This document shows, piece after piece, positions 40,701 through 49,929 of a DNA stretch of 64,000 nucleotides. Under the pieces are notes generated by a model. That model was not told where the DNA came from. It searched no databases and was given only the letters and a program-made list of their open reading frames with translations. Within the stretch, counting starts at the first letter, position 1, and each line of letters starts with the position of its first letter. The translations under genes were made by a program, and so were the position numbers. Where the stretch lies: contig OY727097.1 of assembly GCA_963402885.1 (NCBI GenBank), positions 31,737,401-31,801,400 of the forward strand. Reading direction: 5' to 3'. The DNA comes from Antedon bifida. Lineage: Eukaryota > Echinodermata > Crinoidea > Comatulida > Antedonidae.

Positions 40701-43700
40701 TTATATTCTCAAAAATGTCCCGTCCGTAACAAAAAAATACTGTGGAATGCCCCATATAGTAAGGCATAATTAATTTGAAAATCTAGTTAGGTCTAGTTAA
40801 ATATTATATGTCTGATAATTAAAGTAAAGATTAATTATTAATTTTGAGTCACTAATTTATATTTTATGCCTTTATGAACAATCTACCATTCAAATTATTT
40901 ATTTCTCAGTATTTTAATCGACCTAAATTATTCCTGTGTGTTTTTAATCTCGCTTCAATGTAAATTGTTCCATTTTGCAAATTCTAGATAAAAAGTTAAC
41001 CAAAAGCTGAATTTATTATTCAGCGATAAGCAATCAAAAACCAGTATCCAAATGGGGATGTAGTGTAAATAGCAACGCTGAATTACTACAGGATATTGGA
41101 CCTCAGTGTAAATATCAAAGTTTAAGCATGGCTTTCAGTACAAATAGCACAACAAGGTAGAAATTGAAAGGCTAAGTAGCCCCATGTATAATTTGATAAT
41201 AGTTGTAATTATTGGTAAATTCTAGAGTTAACTATATAAATTAGTTTAGCAGAAGATTGTTCAAAAGATATAGTAAGTTGGACACAGGCCAGCTGCAACA
41301 CAAATGTAACAAAGAAAGTATGGCATTCATTTTTTCATAAATATTATATTCCTAACAAACGAGCAAAGGGTTAAATAGCTGTGTTGCTATAAAGAAAAGT
41401 ACAGTAACAGTATTAGTTATAGTTTATCGTAGATAGTTCTACAGTGGATATCCTATTATCTGTGTTATCTTTTAATTTGATGTATTTGTAGTATAGTGTT
41501 CCTATCTTTATAGGAACAAACATAGTTTTGTCTGAAGACTTTAAATTAAAGACAGACTATGATATTTTCAATTTATAGTGTATTTTGATTGAGACCTAGA
41601 GCATATAAATAGTACTTCTTTACACCAGAGATACCATAACTGATAGTTCCCCATGCTAAATTAATGGCTTCTATAGTTGAGGCATAGTATAAAGTATCTG
41701 TGGTAAACCCCATCTGGTTAGCTAACATTTTGCCAGCCAGCTGAGAGGTGTAATTGTCTGTGATATGGTGATTAAGCACCCAGAAAATTGTCCTATTGAT
41801 TGTTCCCTATATCCATATTGATCGTTGAAAACAATTTTGTACTTTGTAACAATGTGTATCTTTACATATTATCAAAGGGCTTTCCATATCAACTATGCCA
41901 CTGGACTAGATAGCTGTTAACTGTTTTAATTTTTCAAAAATGGTCCCATTAATACAGAGATTTTTCCTTTTGTTGTTCTTTATAGCTGGTAATCTTTTCA
42001 ACAAAACATTATTACAGTAATATTCATAAAATATAATCATTGTTGGGTTTGTTTATAAAACAATTCTGATGGTAGAAAATTAAATTTAATGCAAATTAAT
42101 TTTATCCCCAAAATACAAAGTCTTTCATGTTGATAATTACCTCCGAGCCATCCAATTCTATCCTTGTTTACAATATCACATGTATATGGGGAAGAAGGGC
42201 CCTTTTGTTGCTTAAATCCCCATAGGGTTCTCAAGTGTTGAGGTATACTAGGCTAAGAAAACATTGCTAAGGGACAAATAGACGATAATTGGCTTATCAA
42301 ACAACCACTTATAAATGTACCCCTTCACAATGGTGTATTCAATTGAGCTGGTACAACCCTTGTATTAGTATTCAGTAGATGTTTGTGAGCTGTTTTTGTC
42401 AGTATGTATTAGCCAAGATAAACTAACTTAAAATATTTACAATATTGTTGTAATTGTCCGTTTTCAATTTCTTTTTTATTTATCATATAATTCAAAAATC
42501 GTTTTTGGCTAATCAAACACCCTTTCTGATATGTATTTTTAACAGCATCATGGTATACTACGGTATCTTAAATATTATTAGTTAATTGTTTGTCTATAGT
42601 AGGTAATTATATTCTAATTTTGATCAAGCAATAAACGTTCATTTAATTTAAATTAGGACATCAGCCTAATTTCTCTTGAATGTTCATTCTAGTTGTTAAG
42701 AGCACAAGTGTTAAATTACACGCCAATATTCCACATCTTAAATGTCAATTCTCTTCAACACCGGATCGTTTGCGAAACCGATGTAATGAAGAAAATAAGA
42801 CTTCATTTAGTTATCGGATGGCAAACGCTAAATTAGAAATCTTCAAGTAAAATTAAAAGGAAACTGGAGCCAAAATATTTAATTGAGTTCCTCTTGATTG
42901 CCTTAGAGCAGTTCACAAAGGTAAAACATACAGTTTTAGGAGTAATTAAATAACCCTTCTACATATTTCAGGTGTGGATCCAAAAAATGTCCCACAGTAG
43001 GAGTAGGGGAGGGACGTAGGTTTTAATTAAATTTCGATGAAAATTATAGGCTAAACAAATCAAGACAGGGGATGAGGATACGGGTCTGTAGTGTGTTTTG
43101 ACATCAAACACACATACATAGTTATTTCATCGTGTTTGTAGTATAAACATTTATGATAGGCAAGTACATGTTCTCCAGACAACAAATAGATTATTTGTCA
43201 ATGAAGACATTTAAAAAGTAAAGTGGTCTTACCTCAGCGTCAGCTTCATGCGTGTTTCTTGTGGATGCCAGAGATGGGTTACTACCGGTATTCAAATCAG
43301 AGTTGCTGCTAAACGTCATCATCTGCTTGTTTCCAAGTCTTGTATCTGGAGAGTGCATTTTCCATTTCATGATGTTCTTTGATTGAGCATAAGATGACGG
43401 GTTCGTCTCGTGTGCAGCCGATACGGTAATCTGACTATTTGGGTGTTTTTTGCAGCCGTCTATGTCAGCGACCTTGCCGGCCTGGAAGAGTTCTTCTTCC
43501 TTTGGTACTTTATAGGTGTGTTCCATCTTGTCCTTCTTATGACATCTTGCTAACAATACGCAAAATATGATGAACAGGATGACCGCAACACCAGCCAGTG
43601 CTATCACCACTATAAATGGCCAGCTTGCTTCGTCGTCATTGTTGTGTGTTAAAGCTCGGTAATGTTTTACTGTCAAGTTGAATCTGTCAAAGAAAGCTGC

Positions 43701-46046
43701 TGGTCCAAGCGGTTCGCTGAAATCTTTATTTGCAACTACTATCGTTAACGTTGTAACGCTAGATTTCTTTTCAACGTTTGCTTTGTCGGAAACGTTTATC
43801 TTTAAATCGTACACTCCTTCCCAGTCCTTTGAAAGACGTTGTTTCGTCATAACTGTACCGTTACTCAATATCTGAAATGCGTCGTACTTGTCACCGCCTT
43901 TAATGGAATATTCTATCACGCCGTTCCTTCCGTCATCTGGATCGACGGCAGTGACGTCGACAATCCAGAAGTTAGAAGAAGCTGCTGATGGAATAAAGAA
44001 CGTGCGGTTGGTTGATGTTGGGTAAATGACCATTGGAGCATTGTCATTGATATCTCGAATGATGATGTCAGCAGACACGCTACTCGTCTTAGCGGGAATA
44101 CCAGAATCACTTACTACAATTGTAAGTTTGTATTTCCTTGAACGCTCACGATCAAAGGAACGTTTACTATAAATTCGTCCTGTTCTTTCCCTAATAGTAA
44201 AGTCATCACTCGAACCAGATAATGAGTATTTCAATTCTCCATTCACTCCTATATCTTCGTCAGTCGCTGTAACCTCACCAATAAATGTATCTACGCCCTT
44301 GTTTTCATCAATCTCAAAACTGTAGCTACTTGCAAGAAAATATGGTGTTTTGTCATTCTTATCGATAATTACAACTTCGACAACTGTTTTGTTGCAAAGT
44401 TGAGGTTCTCCTTTGTCGCAAGCTGTGACGTAGAAATCAAGAGATGCCGAAGACTCTCTGTCGATTGACATTAAAGCCGTGATCTCTCCACTTACAGGAT
44501 CAATCTGAAAGTAGCCATCAGCTTCTTCCAGCGAATAAATGATTTCAGAATTCGGGCCTTCGTCTTCATCAATTGCAAGTACCGTTTCTACACTGTATCC
44601 GGGTTCATTATGCTCTGGCATCATAAACTTATATTCTGGACTTGTGAAATACGGCGTCTGGTCGTTAACATCCCTCACAACTATCTTCACTTGAACTACA
44701 GTTGTTTTTCTGTCTTCGGCTTCCTCGGCCTTGTCTGTAGCATTGATAGTTATGTTATATTCTGGTATTTTTTCTCGATCAATTCCAGACCCTGCTGTAA
44801 ATTGAAACTCATTAGGGGCAGAAGGATCTTGAACAATCAAATTGAAATGGCCGTATGTCCCTTGAAAGCTAATGTCAAATTTACCATTGTTGCCACTGTC
44901 AGCGTCCGATGCCAGTAACAGACCTATGAAGAACCCCGGGCTGATCGATTCGTCTATAGTGATCACGTTATCGACCCGTTCAATTCCAGAATAAATAATC
45001 GAAATTATTGGTGGATTGTCATTGACATCTGTAATATCGATTGTTACTGTAGTGAACCCAGGAATAGAATTATCTCCTTTATCTTTGGCCTGGATGATCA
45101 TTACAAAGATGTCATTACTCTCGTGGTCTAGATTGGCAATTGTCCGCAGTATACCCTGCACTGGGTCTACCTCAAAATGTTGCCGCACAAGACCGGTCAC
45201 ACTTTTGCCAAATGTGTATTCAATTTCAGAATTTAAGCCACGTTCATCGATATCTTCTGCATGCAGGTTGAGAATCTCGTAGCCGATTATCACATCCTCT
45301 GGCACTGCTTTTCTGTACTCTGCTTCCGTGAATACGGGCGAGTTGTCGTTAGCGTCCTTGATAATCAAATCAACCGTGGCGGTTCCTTCTCTTTTAGGGT
45401 TACCGTCATCACTCGCCCGAAGAACTAAAGTGTATCGATCTTTATTTTCTCTATCTAGAGGTTGCAAGATTTCAAGATGGATCGTTTTGGCTCCATCTAC
45501 AGTATCCGTAACAATAATCCCAAACATGTTGTTAAAAGTATTGTCAAGTGTGTAGTTGTGGATACCATTAACCCCAACGTCAGCGTCGACAGCACTCTCC
45601 ATTGGAATAGTTGTACCAATAGAAGCTGATTCAGAAACCTCTAGTTGGTACCTCGACTCCGGGAATACTGGTTCATTGTCATTGGTATCATTCAAATTAA
45701 TAGTCACTCGGACAACATTAGGACCGGGGTCCGATATAAGTATTCGAATTTCATACTGGCAGACATCAGCGAGATTTTCGCTACACATGCCAACCTCTCT
45801 ATCTAAGACTTCTGTTGTTAAAAGGTCTCCATCACTGGTTATCTCAAACGGCACTTCAATATCACCACCAAGGAGACTGAATTCTGCGGACGAACTGACC
45901 ACAAATCCTGCATCGTCTACAATATCGCCTACTTTATGCCCAATAGGTAGTTCTTCAAAAAGGTCGTAGACTATTTTTTGGGCGTTTGATGAATTACAAA
46001 ATAGAAATATAAATATGTAGAAAGCTGCTGGTATCATTTTCGCCAT
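25026..46046 (-). CDS. Delta-1-type protocadherin, complete coding sequence in three exons
   Basis: This is a single-pass cell-surface cadherin expected to mediate calcium-dependent, mainly homophilic adhesion. The coding sequence joins 46046-43233, 27331-27172 and 25744-25026, totalling 3693 nt and 1230 residues. Order of parts: signal peptide 1-22, seven cadherin repeats 24 to about 775, membrane segment about 809-832, and a cytoplasmic tail of about 400 residues. The tail holds CKILGHSDLCWMP (1006-1018) and RVTF (1127-1130). Family knowledge: delta-protocadherins share the LGHSD-CWMP block (CM2), while seven repeats and an RVTF PP1-binding motif (CM3) mark the delta-1 group (PCDH1/7/9/11) rather than delta-2. 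One large exon for the ectodomain followed by small tail exons is the usual layout of these genes. Splice sites are GT-AG and phases match. Assignment to a particular vertebrate paralogue is not possible from sequence reading. Confidence 0.93.
25745..27171 (-). other. Protocadherin intron 3
   Basis: A 1.43-kb AT-rich intron with GTAAGT donor and gtttaaacag acceptor. A 79-codon reading frame on the plus strand (25834-26073) has no recognisable domain and is probably chance. Nothing else stands out. Confidence 0.85.
27172..27331 (-). CDS. Protocadherin coding exon 3 (cytoplasmic tail)
   Basis: This 160-nt exon encodes residues 939-991 plus one base of codon 992. It begins VQRLLYKLKI and contains the acidic, serine-rich stretch DPSSDSGHGDSEHD. 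The acceptor is tttatcttacag before GTACAAAG, and the donor is a perfect GTAAGT at 27171-27166. Entry phase 0 fits exon 2, and exit phase 1 fits exon 4. The VQRLL start and the Asp/Ser/Gly/Glu-rich stretch resemble the middle cytoplasmic exons of vertebrate delta-protocadherins as I know them. It is too short to show up as a long reading frame, so it was found by splice signals and by frame agreement with both neighbours. Confidence 0.9.
31485..31660. repeat. ~54-bp AT-rich tandem repeat, three units and a tail
   Basis: The phrase AAAATCACATTAATTTATC recurs at about 31487, 31540 and 31590, and is followed by shorter ATTAATTTATC units. Confidence 0.85.
35585..35775. repeat. TAGAATTACTG(C/T)AGCACTGTA tandem repeat
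   Basis: About six imperfect units of 23-30 bp built on AGAATTACTGCAGCACTG. Each unit contains the PstI-type palindrome CTGCAG or its variant. It lies within intron 2 of the protocadherin gene. Confidence 0.85.
36151..36319. mobile_element. TA-flanked MITE copy in intron 2
   Basis: The ends AAGCTCTGTCTACACTATCA and the diverged inverse TGATAGTGCAGTCAGAGCTT enclose 169 bp with the shared GACATGATGATGTCATATCAC core. TA flanks both sides. Confidence 0.83.
37619..37750. mobile_element. TA-flanked MITE copy in intron 2, right end lost
   Basis: The left end AAGCTCTGTCTACAGTTATC is present and the shared core follows, but the right end stops at GTCTAGTTTGATAA and lacks the terminal GTAGACAGAGCTT. 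Confidence 0.8.
38304..40758. mobile_element. 2.45-kb transposable element with perfect 24-bp terminal inverted repeats
   Basis: The 24-bp ends at 38304-38327 and 40735-40758 are exact inverses; each contains GGGGCATTCCACAGTATTT. Inside are about three diverged tandem units of ~360 bp (starting near 38480, 38840 and 39220). There are also at least nine copies of a GC-rich motif, ACGGACGGGACATTTTT or its inverse with CCGTCCGCGAC, in both orientations. No reading frame of transposase size exists, so it is non-autonomous. The motif spacing suggests binding sites for a transposase supplied elsewhere. Flanks are TA-rich, so the target duplication cannot be fixed. Confidence 0.85.
41577..41810 (-). 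other. Unrecognised 76-codon open frame in intron 2
   Basis: The frame runs from a TAG to TAA at about 41577 and includes the ATG-less start TINRTIFWVLNHH, then LAGKMLANQMGF and WGTISYGISGVKKY. Its balanced amino-acid use is unlike the surrounding low-complexity frames. I do not recognise a family, and no good acceptor precedes it. It may be a fragment of a degraded gene or chance. Confidence 0.2.
43233..46046 (-). CDS. Protocadherin coding exon 2: signal peptide, seven cadherin repeats, membrane segment
   Basis: This exon encodes residues 1-938. The start ATG at 46046 sits in a good context (aaaATGG); a second ATG three codons on is the only close alternative. A hydrophobic leader (AAFYIFIFLF) ends in NAQ near residue 23. 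Cadherin repeats end with calcium-binding linkers DTNDN (120-124), DANDN (231-235), DVNDN (340-344), DVNDQ (459-463), DKNDK (562-566) and DINDN (665-669). Repeat seven ends near 775 without a full linker, as expected next to the membrane. LDRE-type motifs (FDRE, IDRE, LDRE) recur in several repeats. A hydrophobic segment covers about 809-832, followed by basic RCHKKDK. The exon ends GACGCTGAG with donor GTAAGA at 43232-43227, phase 0. Its 3' acceptor-side boundary is at 46101. Short reading frames on the other strand here are shadows. Confidence 0.95.
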
Positions 46047-46101
46047 TTTACCTCTTCTTGCCAGAGAAGCGTTTGCTATGACAATGCGATCATCAAAGTA
46101 T
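46047..46101 (-). other. 5' UTR part of protocadherin exon 2
   Basis: Fifty-five bases of leader precede the start codon in the same exon. The acceptor reads acaactttcgttttattttcag, a strong pyrimidine tract ending at 46102. There is a short upstream ORF here, ATG ATC GCA TTG TCA TAG, and a second one entering from exon 1. An acceptor this close to the start codon shows that at least one non-coding exon lies upstream. Confidence 0.85.
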
Positions 46102-46384
46102 CTGAAAATAAAACGAAAGTTGTTATTAGTCCATGTAATACCGGTTTGAAATATGTTATATATACTGTACAGTAAACATTAAAAACATTCAGTCAATTAA
46201 TGTTACTCGTCGTATGGAGTACACTGCTGTCTTATATGTCAACCTGTATAGGCAACAATCGTCACTTTGATCAGTTAATCAGAATTACAGATTCAGAAAT
46301 ACGACCTTGTCACTTATGGATATATAGTACAGTATTTAGTAAGTGCTACATCTAACTTTTGATTGTCTTATTGTTAGTATTTTT

Positions 46385-46650
46385 ATTAATAATTAGGCCA
46401 TGTTTCATTGTATGTCTTTTTTTGCTGTTCTCCCTGTTTTGGTTCCTGTTTGTACGGTTCTTTTTTTTTACTGTTAAATTCTTTCAAAAGACCTCATTGG
46501 AAACAAGTCCGTAGAGGACTTTTATGAGTTATCCTTGCCATCCTTCTTGTTTTATTCGGTCTTATCTCTCATGGTTTTTTATATATGCTATTTTTAATTG
46601 TATGTCTGTGATTTTTTTTATGTACCGATGCCGAAATAAATCAAATCAAT
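46385..46650 (+). mobile_element. LINE-type (CR1/L2-like) retrotransposon 3' end
   Basis: The T-rich text with CATTGGAAACAAGTCCGTAG, GTATGTCTGTGA and GATGCCGAAATAAATCAAAT resembles the 3' ends of CR1/L2-type LINEs, which finish in a poly(A)-like signal and a short repeat, here (AAATC)n. No coding part remains. It lies about 280 bp upstream of protocadherin exon 2, within intron 1. Confidence 0.5.
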
Positions 46651-47179
46651 CATATAGATACATAGGCCTGCTACAGCCGGGGACAATTCGCTGCTGCAAC
46701 AGTGCTCTCTAACCCCTGCTGATGTGGAAACACACGGGTCCTACATTACGACTAATTGATGACCTATACCGCGGCGGTGTTTTTAAGTTTGTTTCTTTAT
46801 GCGTGTACAGTGCGTAACACTGTTCTTTACCTGGGTAAATGATACTCATATACTTTTGTATGCTACTCTATATTTCGTTTCTTTGAATACGGTCAGCTTG
46901 GTAACATTTTTGATTGCGGTAATATTGTCTTATGTGGTGGTTGGGTCGGTACTTTCACCAGGTACGTATCATTGTTTAATGCCCTCTGTTTCGAGAACAA
47001 AGCAACTGATGACCTACTTGGGCTTAGTTTAGCTTTTACCTTGATAACTTTGTTAAGTTACCCAAGAAACAGGAAAGCAGTTATTCCATCTTTCCTGTAT
47101 ACCTCATATGCTATATCTATTATGTCTAGCGGGGTGATTTACCTGTGCTGTTTGTTCTGTAACGAATACAAACTAATCT

Positions 47180-47335
47180 AGAAGTGTGTTTCGACGTAGC
47201 GCAATGACGTACACGCAAAGCAATTGATTTGACGAATCACAAGCGATGGATTATCCAAACTGTTGCTTGTCATTGGTCAACTCGTTTGCGTTCCGCTTTA
47301 TGTCCTTGGGTTGAGTCCTAAGTTGGAACCAAGCT
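47180..47335. mobile_element. Diverged MITE copy, AGCTTGGTTCC family
   Basis: The right end GTTGGAACCAAGCT and the inner segments GAATCACAAGCGATGGA and TTGTCATTGGTCAACTC match the 13.4-kb copy. The left end is too diverged to place exactly. Confidence 0.65.
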
Positions 47336-47466
47336 TTTAACACTTTGGTGTAACCATATTACAGTCTTGTTGTCGTGTGTGATTCGCGTGTGGTTTTTTA
47401 ATTTTTCCTATCAACGAACGATTGTTTTATAAACAGAATATACTACAAACCACATACAGTAAACGT

Positions 47467-47546
47467 GAAAGTAGCTTATACAGATTTCATAAAGTGGCTT
47501 ATACAGATTTCATAGTTAAAGTGGCATATACAGATTTCATAGTTAC
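47467..47546. repeat. Three ~30-bp tandem units
   Basis: The phrase AAGT(A/G)GC(T/A)TATACAGATTTCAT occurs three times at about 30-bp spacing. Confidence 0.85.
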
Positions 47547-49769
47547 CTGTATTTTGTTACCTAGATAATAATTGCAAATTACCCATAATTTAACGTTTAC
47601 TTTGTTGATAATTTCTAGTTTCGATTTGAATTTTAGGGTTTGGACCAATTTATGAATCTGTTCACCTTTTTTAAGTTGTCGAACTATTATTTATGTCGAT
47701 GTCGAAAATTTATATCCATTGTGCTGTTTTCGCGTCTGAATCATGGAGCAAACAACCCGTAATCAAACGTTCGTATTTTCTGTCACGTTTTGTCAAACTT
47801 TTGAATAATCAACCTTCTGTCAAGAATGATAGAGTAATGATTCGTAACACATGCAGATTTAACATTAATGTTATTCACCAGCAGACGAGATTTTTGCGAT
47901 AAGAAAACGCGCTTTAAAAACTTAAATCTCGTTCAGACCTCGTACGTCGTCTGGTTAATCGTCATATTTTTTCGATTTATAAATGGTCGTTTTGACTTCG
48001 ATCGGCGTGGCTGTTGCTTTTAAGATTACACTAAACACCTCATCTTCTCTCCTGAATCGTATTCAAAATCTGATATATTATTAGCAAGTTAACGTTCATG
48101 AAAATTACAACATCCGTTTGCGCCGAGAAAAGCAAAAACAGACAGTCCTATTTATTACTATTATAGACAAGAGGTGACGATAAAATACAGAGCAAACCAT
48201 AAAATATATAACAAATCATAAAGTAAGAAATGAGATGTTTAAAAACAGAATACACTCGAATGCTGATGTTGAAACATAAAAATCACAGACTACCTTCTCA
48301 CGTAAAAATGCCATTATTTCAATTTCAATTAATGTTGGACGTCTATAGGGAGTTGAGTTTTCATTATTTGTCGAAAACTTGTCAAATCAAATCTAACTGT
48401 GCAATTAAAACTGAACATGACTGAGAATCTATGAACGGTATCTCAACACCTAGAAGCAGGCTTCATCGCTGCTGCTTCCACATTTCATTATATAATATGA
48501 ATAGGCTCATCTTTGTATTATTCGAGGGCGCTCTTCGATTACGTTAAAACAGGACTGTCAACCAGCAACAACCAGTTGTGTGCGCGCGCGTTGTGGTATA
48601 TGCGTCTATTTTGTGTAAAGCGAATTCCACATTTGTTTCTATTGTTGTTATCGAATTGTAAAGTATTCTAGTAATTTTTCTTTATGGTTTCATCTCTAAT
48701 TAGTAGTTTATCATTCGTGAGACGAATTGTCATAACGGCTGCGAGTAGATTATTACAGTATCAATGTAATAGTGTGCATGCACGAGTTAAGAGTACCTTT
48801 ACTTCGGGCTGTTATACAACAATCGCTCTAAAGGCAACTATACCTAGTCACTGTGCGTTATTCGGTTGTTTGTGAAACTGTATCCAGTCTCTTTGGAATT
48901 CCGAGTTGAGTAAATCATGGCGGCAGATCATTATGAAATCTATACAATGCTCGCTCTCCTTATCACCCATATCTAGCTGGAGACGGAGCTGTCATCTACA
49001 GCTAACGTTGTGTGTTTGAAATACTAATATGTGCGCATGCATAATTGAGCAATTGCAAGTAAAAACTAAACGAAATATACATAAATGATTGAAAGGATCG
49101 ACTGAATGAAAAAAGAAAACACAATCGGCAAGAAATATCATGAAACCAAGCGTGGAATTTGTGTGGGGATGGGGGAGCTTGGGTCATGCACACAGTAGGC
49201 CTACAGTATACTAAAACAGTGGCTAGTGTAATTTTATAACGAGAAATAAATGAATGTACATATTTATATATAAATATATAACAAAGATAACTTTGAATAA
49301 CACTACACATAGTATGTAAAGCTGTATACACACTTCTCCCCGCCTGTAAAATGTTTCTGTTGATATTAAAACGAACGTAGTGTTACAGTAATTACAAAAA
49401 GAGGTTAATATTGTAATTAAACATGCCTCGTATTAAGTCCACTTGATTGGTACAACGTGAATACGAGTGTAACCATCACGTGTGTTATGCAAACCATTTA
49501 TCACGACATGTAGAACATTAGTAACGATATGATCGGGATAATCCACCTCAAGGACGTTCAGTTTGTGCTCAGATAATGTATTAACCCTAACGTACTGGGA
49601 TTGTCCGAACCTATCATTGAGGCGAGTATTTTTATCGTTTAATAGTGCGTACTATTGCACGCCATGTGACCCACAATCGTCCAATCAAATGTAAGGAATT
49701 TATTTACTGTAGGTGTTATATAATATTTTATATTTACCATAAATCATGTAAAAACAGTGATATTAAATA

Positions 49770-49929
49770 ATAGTGTATGCCTATTAGTAGAAACAGCACA
49801 TAACTATACAGTAGCGTATAGATTAGTAGAAGCAGCACAGAACTATACAGTAGCGTATAGATTAGTAGAAGCAGCACAGAACTATACAGTAGCGTATAGA
49901 TTAGTAGAAGCAGCACAGAACTATATAGT
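49770..49929. repeat. 39-bp minisatellite, four units
   Basis: The phrase GTAGCGTATAGATTAGTAGA recurs at 49811, 49850 and 49889, exactly 39 bp apart, with a diverged unit before them. As 39 is a multiple of three, both strands show a repeating 13-residue frame, but there is no sign that it is translated. Confidence 0.93.

Larger units (their letters stand above)
27332..43232 (-). other. Protocadherin intron 2 (15.9 kb)
   Basis: The intron runs from donor GTAAGA at 43232 to acceptor cttacag at 27332. It contains two TA-flanked MITEs, a 2.45-kb inverted-repeat transposable element, tandem repeats near 31.5 and 35.6 kb, an unrecognised 76-codon reading frame near 41.6 kb and a cryptic exon-like segment at 28256-28287. 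The remainder is AT-rich sequence in which I see no conserved coding. Confidence 0.8.

Noticed and set aside
43678..45969. Several plus-strand frames of 65-137 codons and a 64-codon minus frame inside protocadherin exon 2
   Set aside because: They are shadows of the cadherin coding sequence in other frames.
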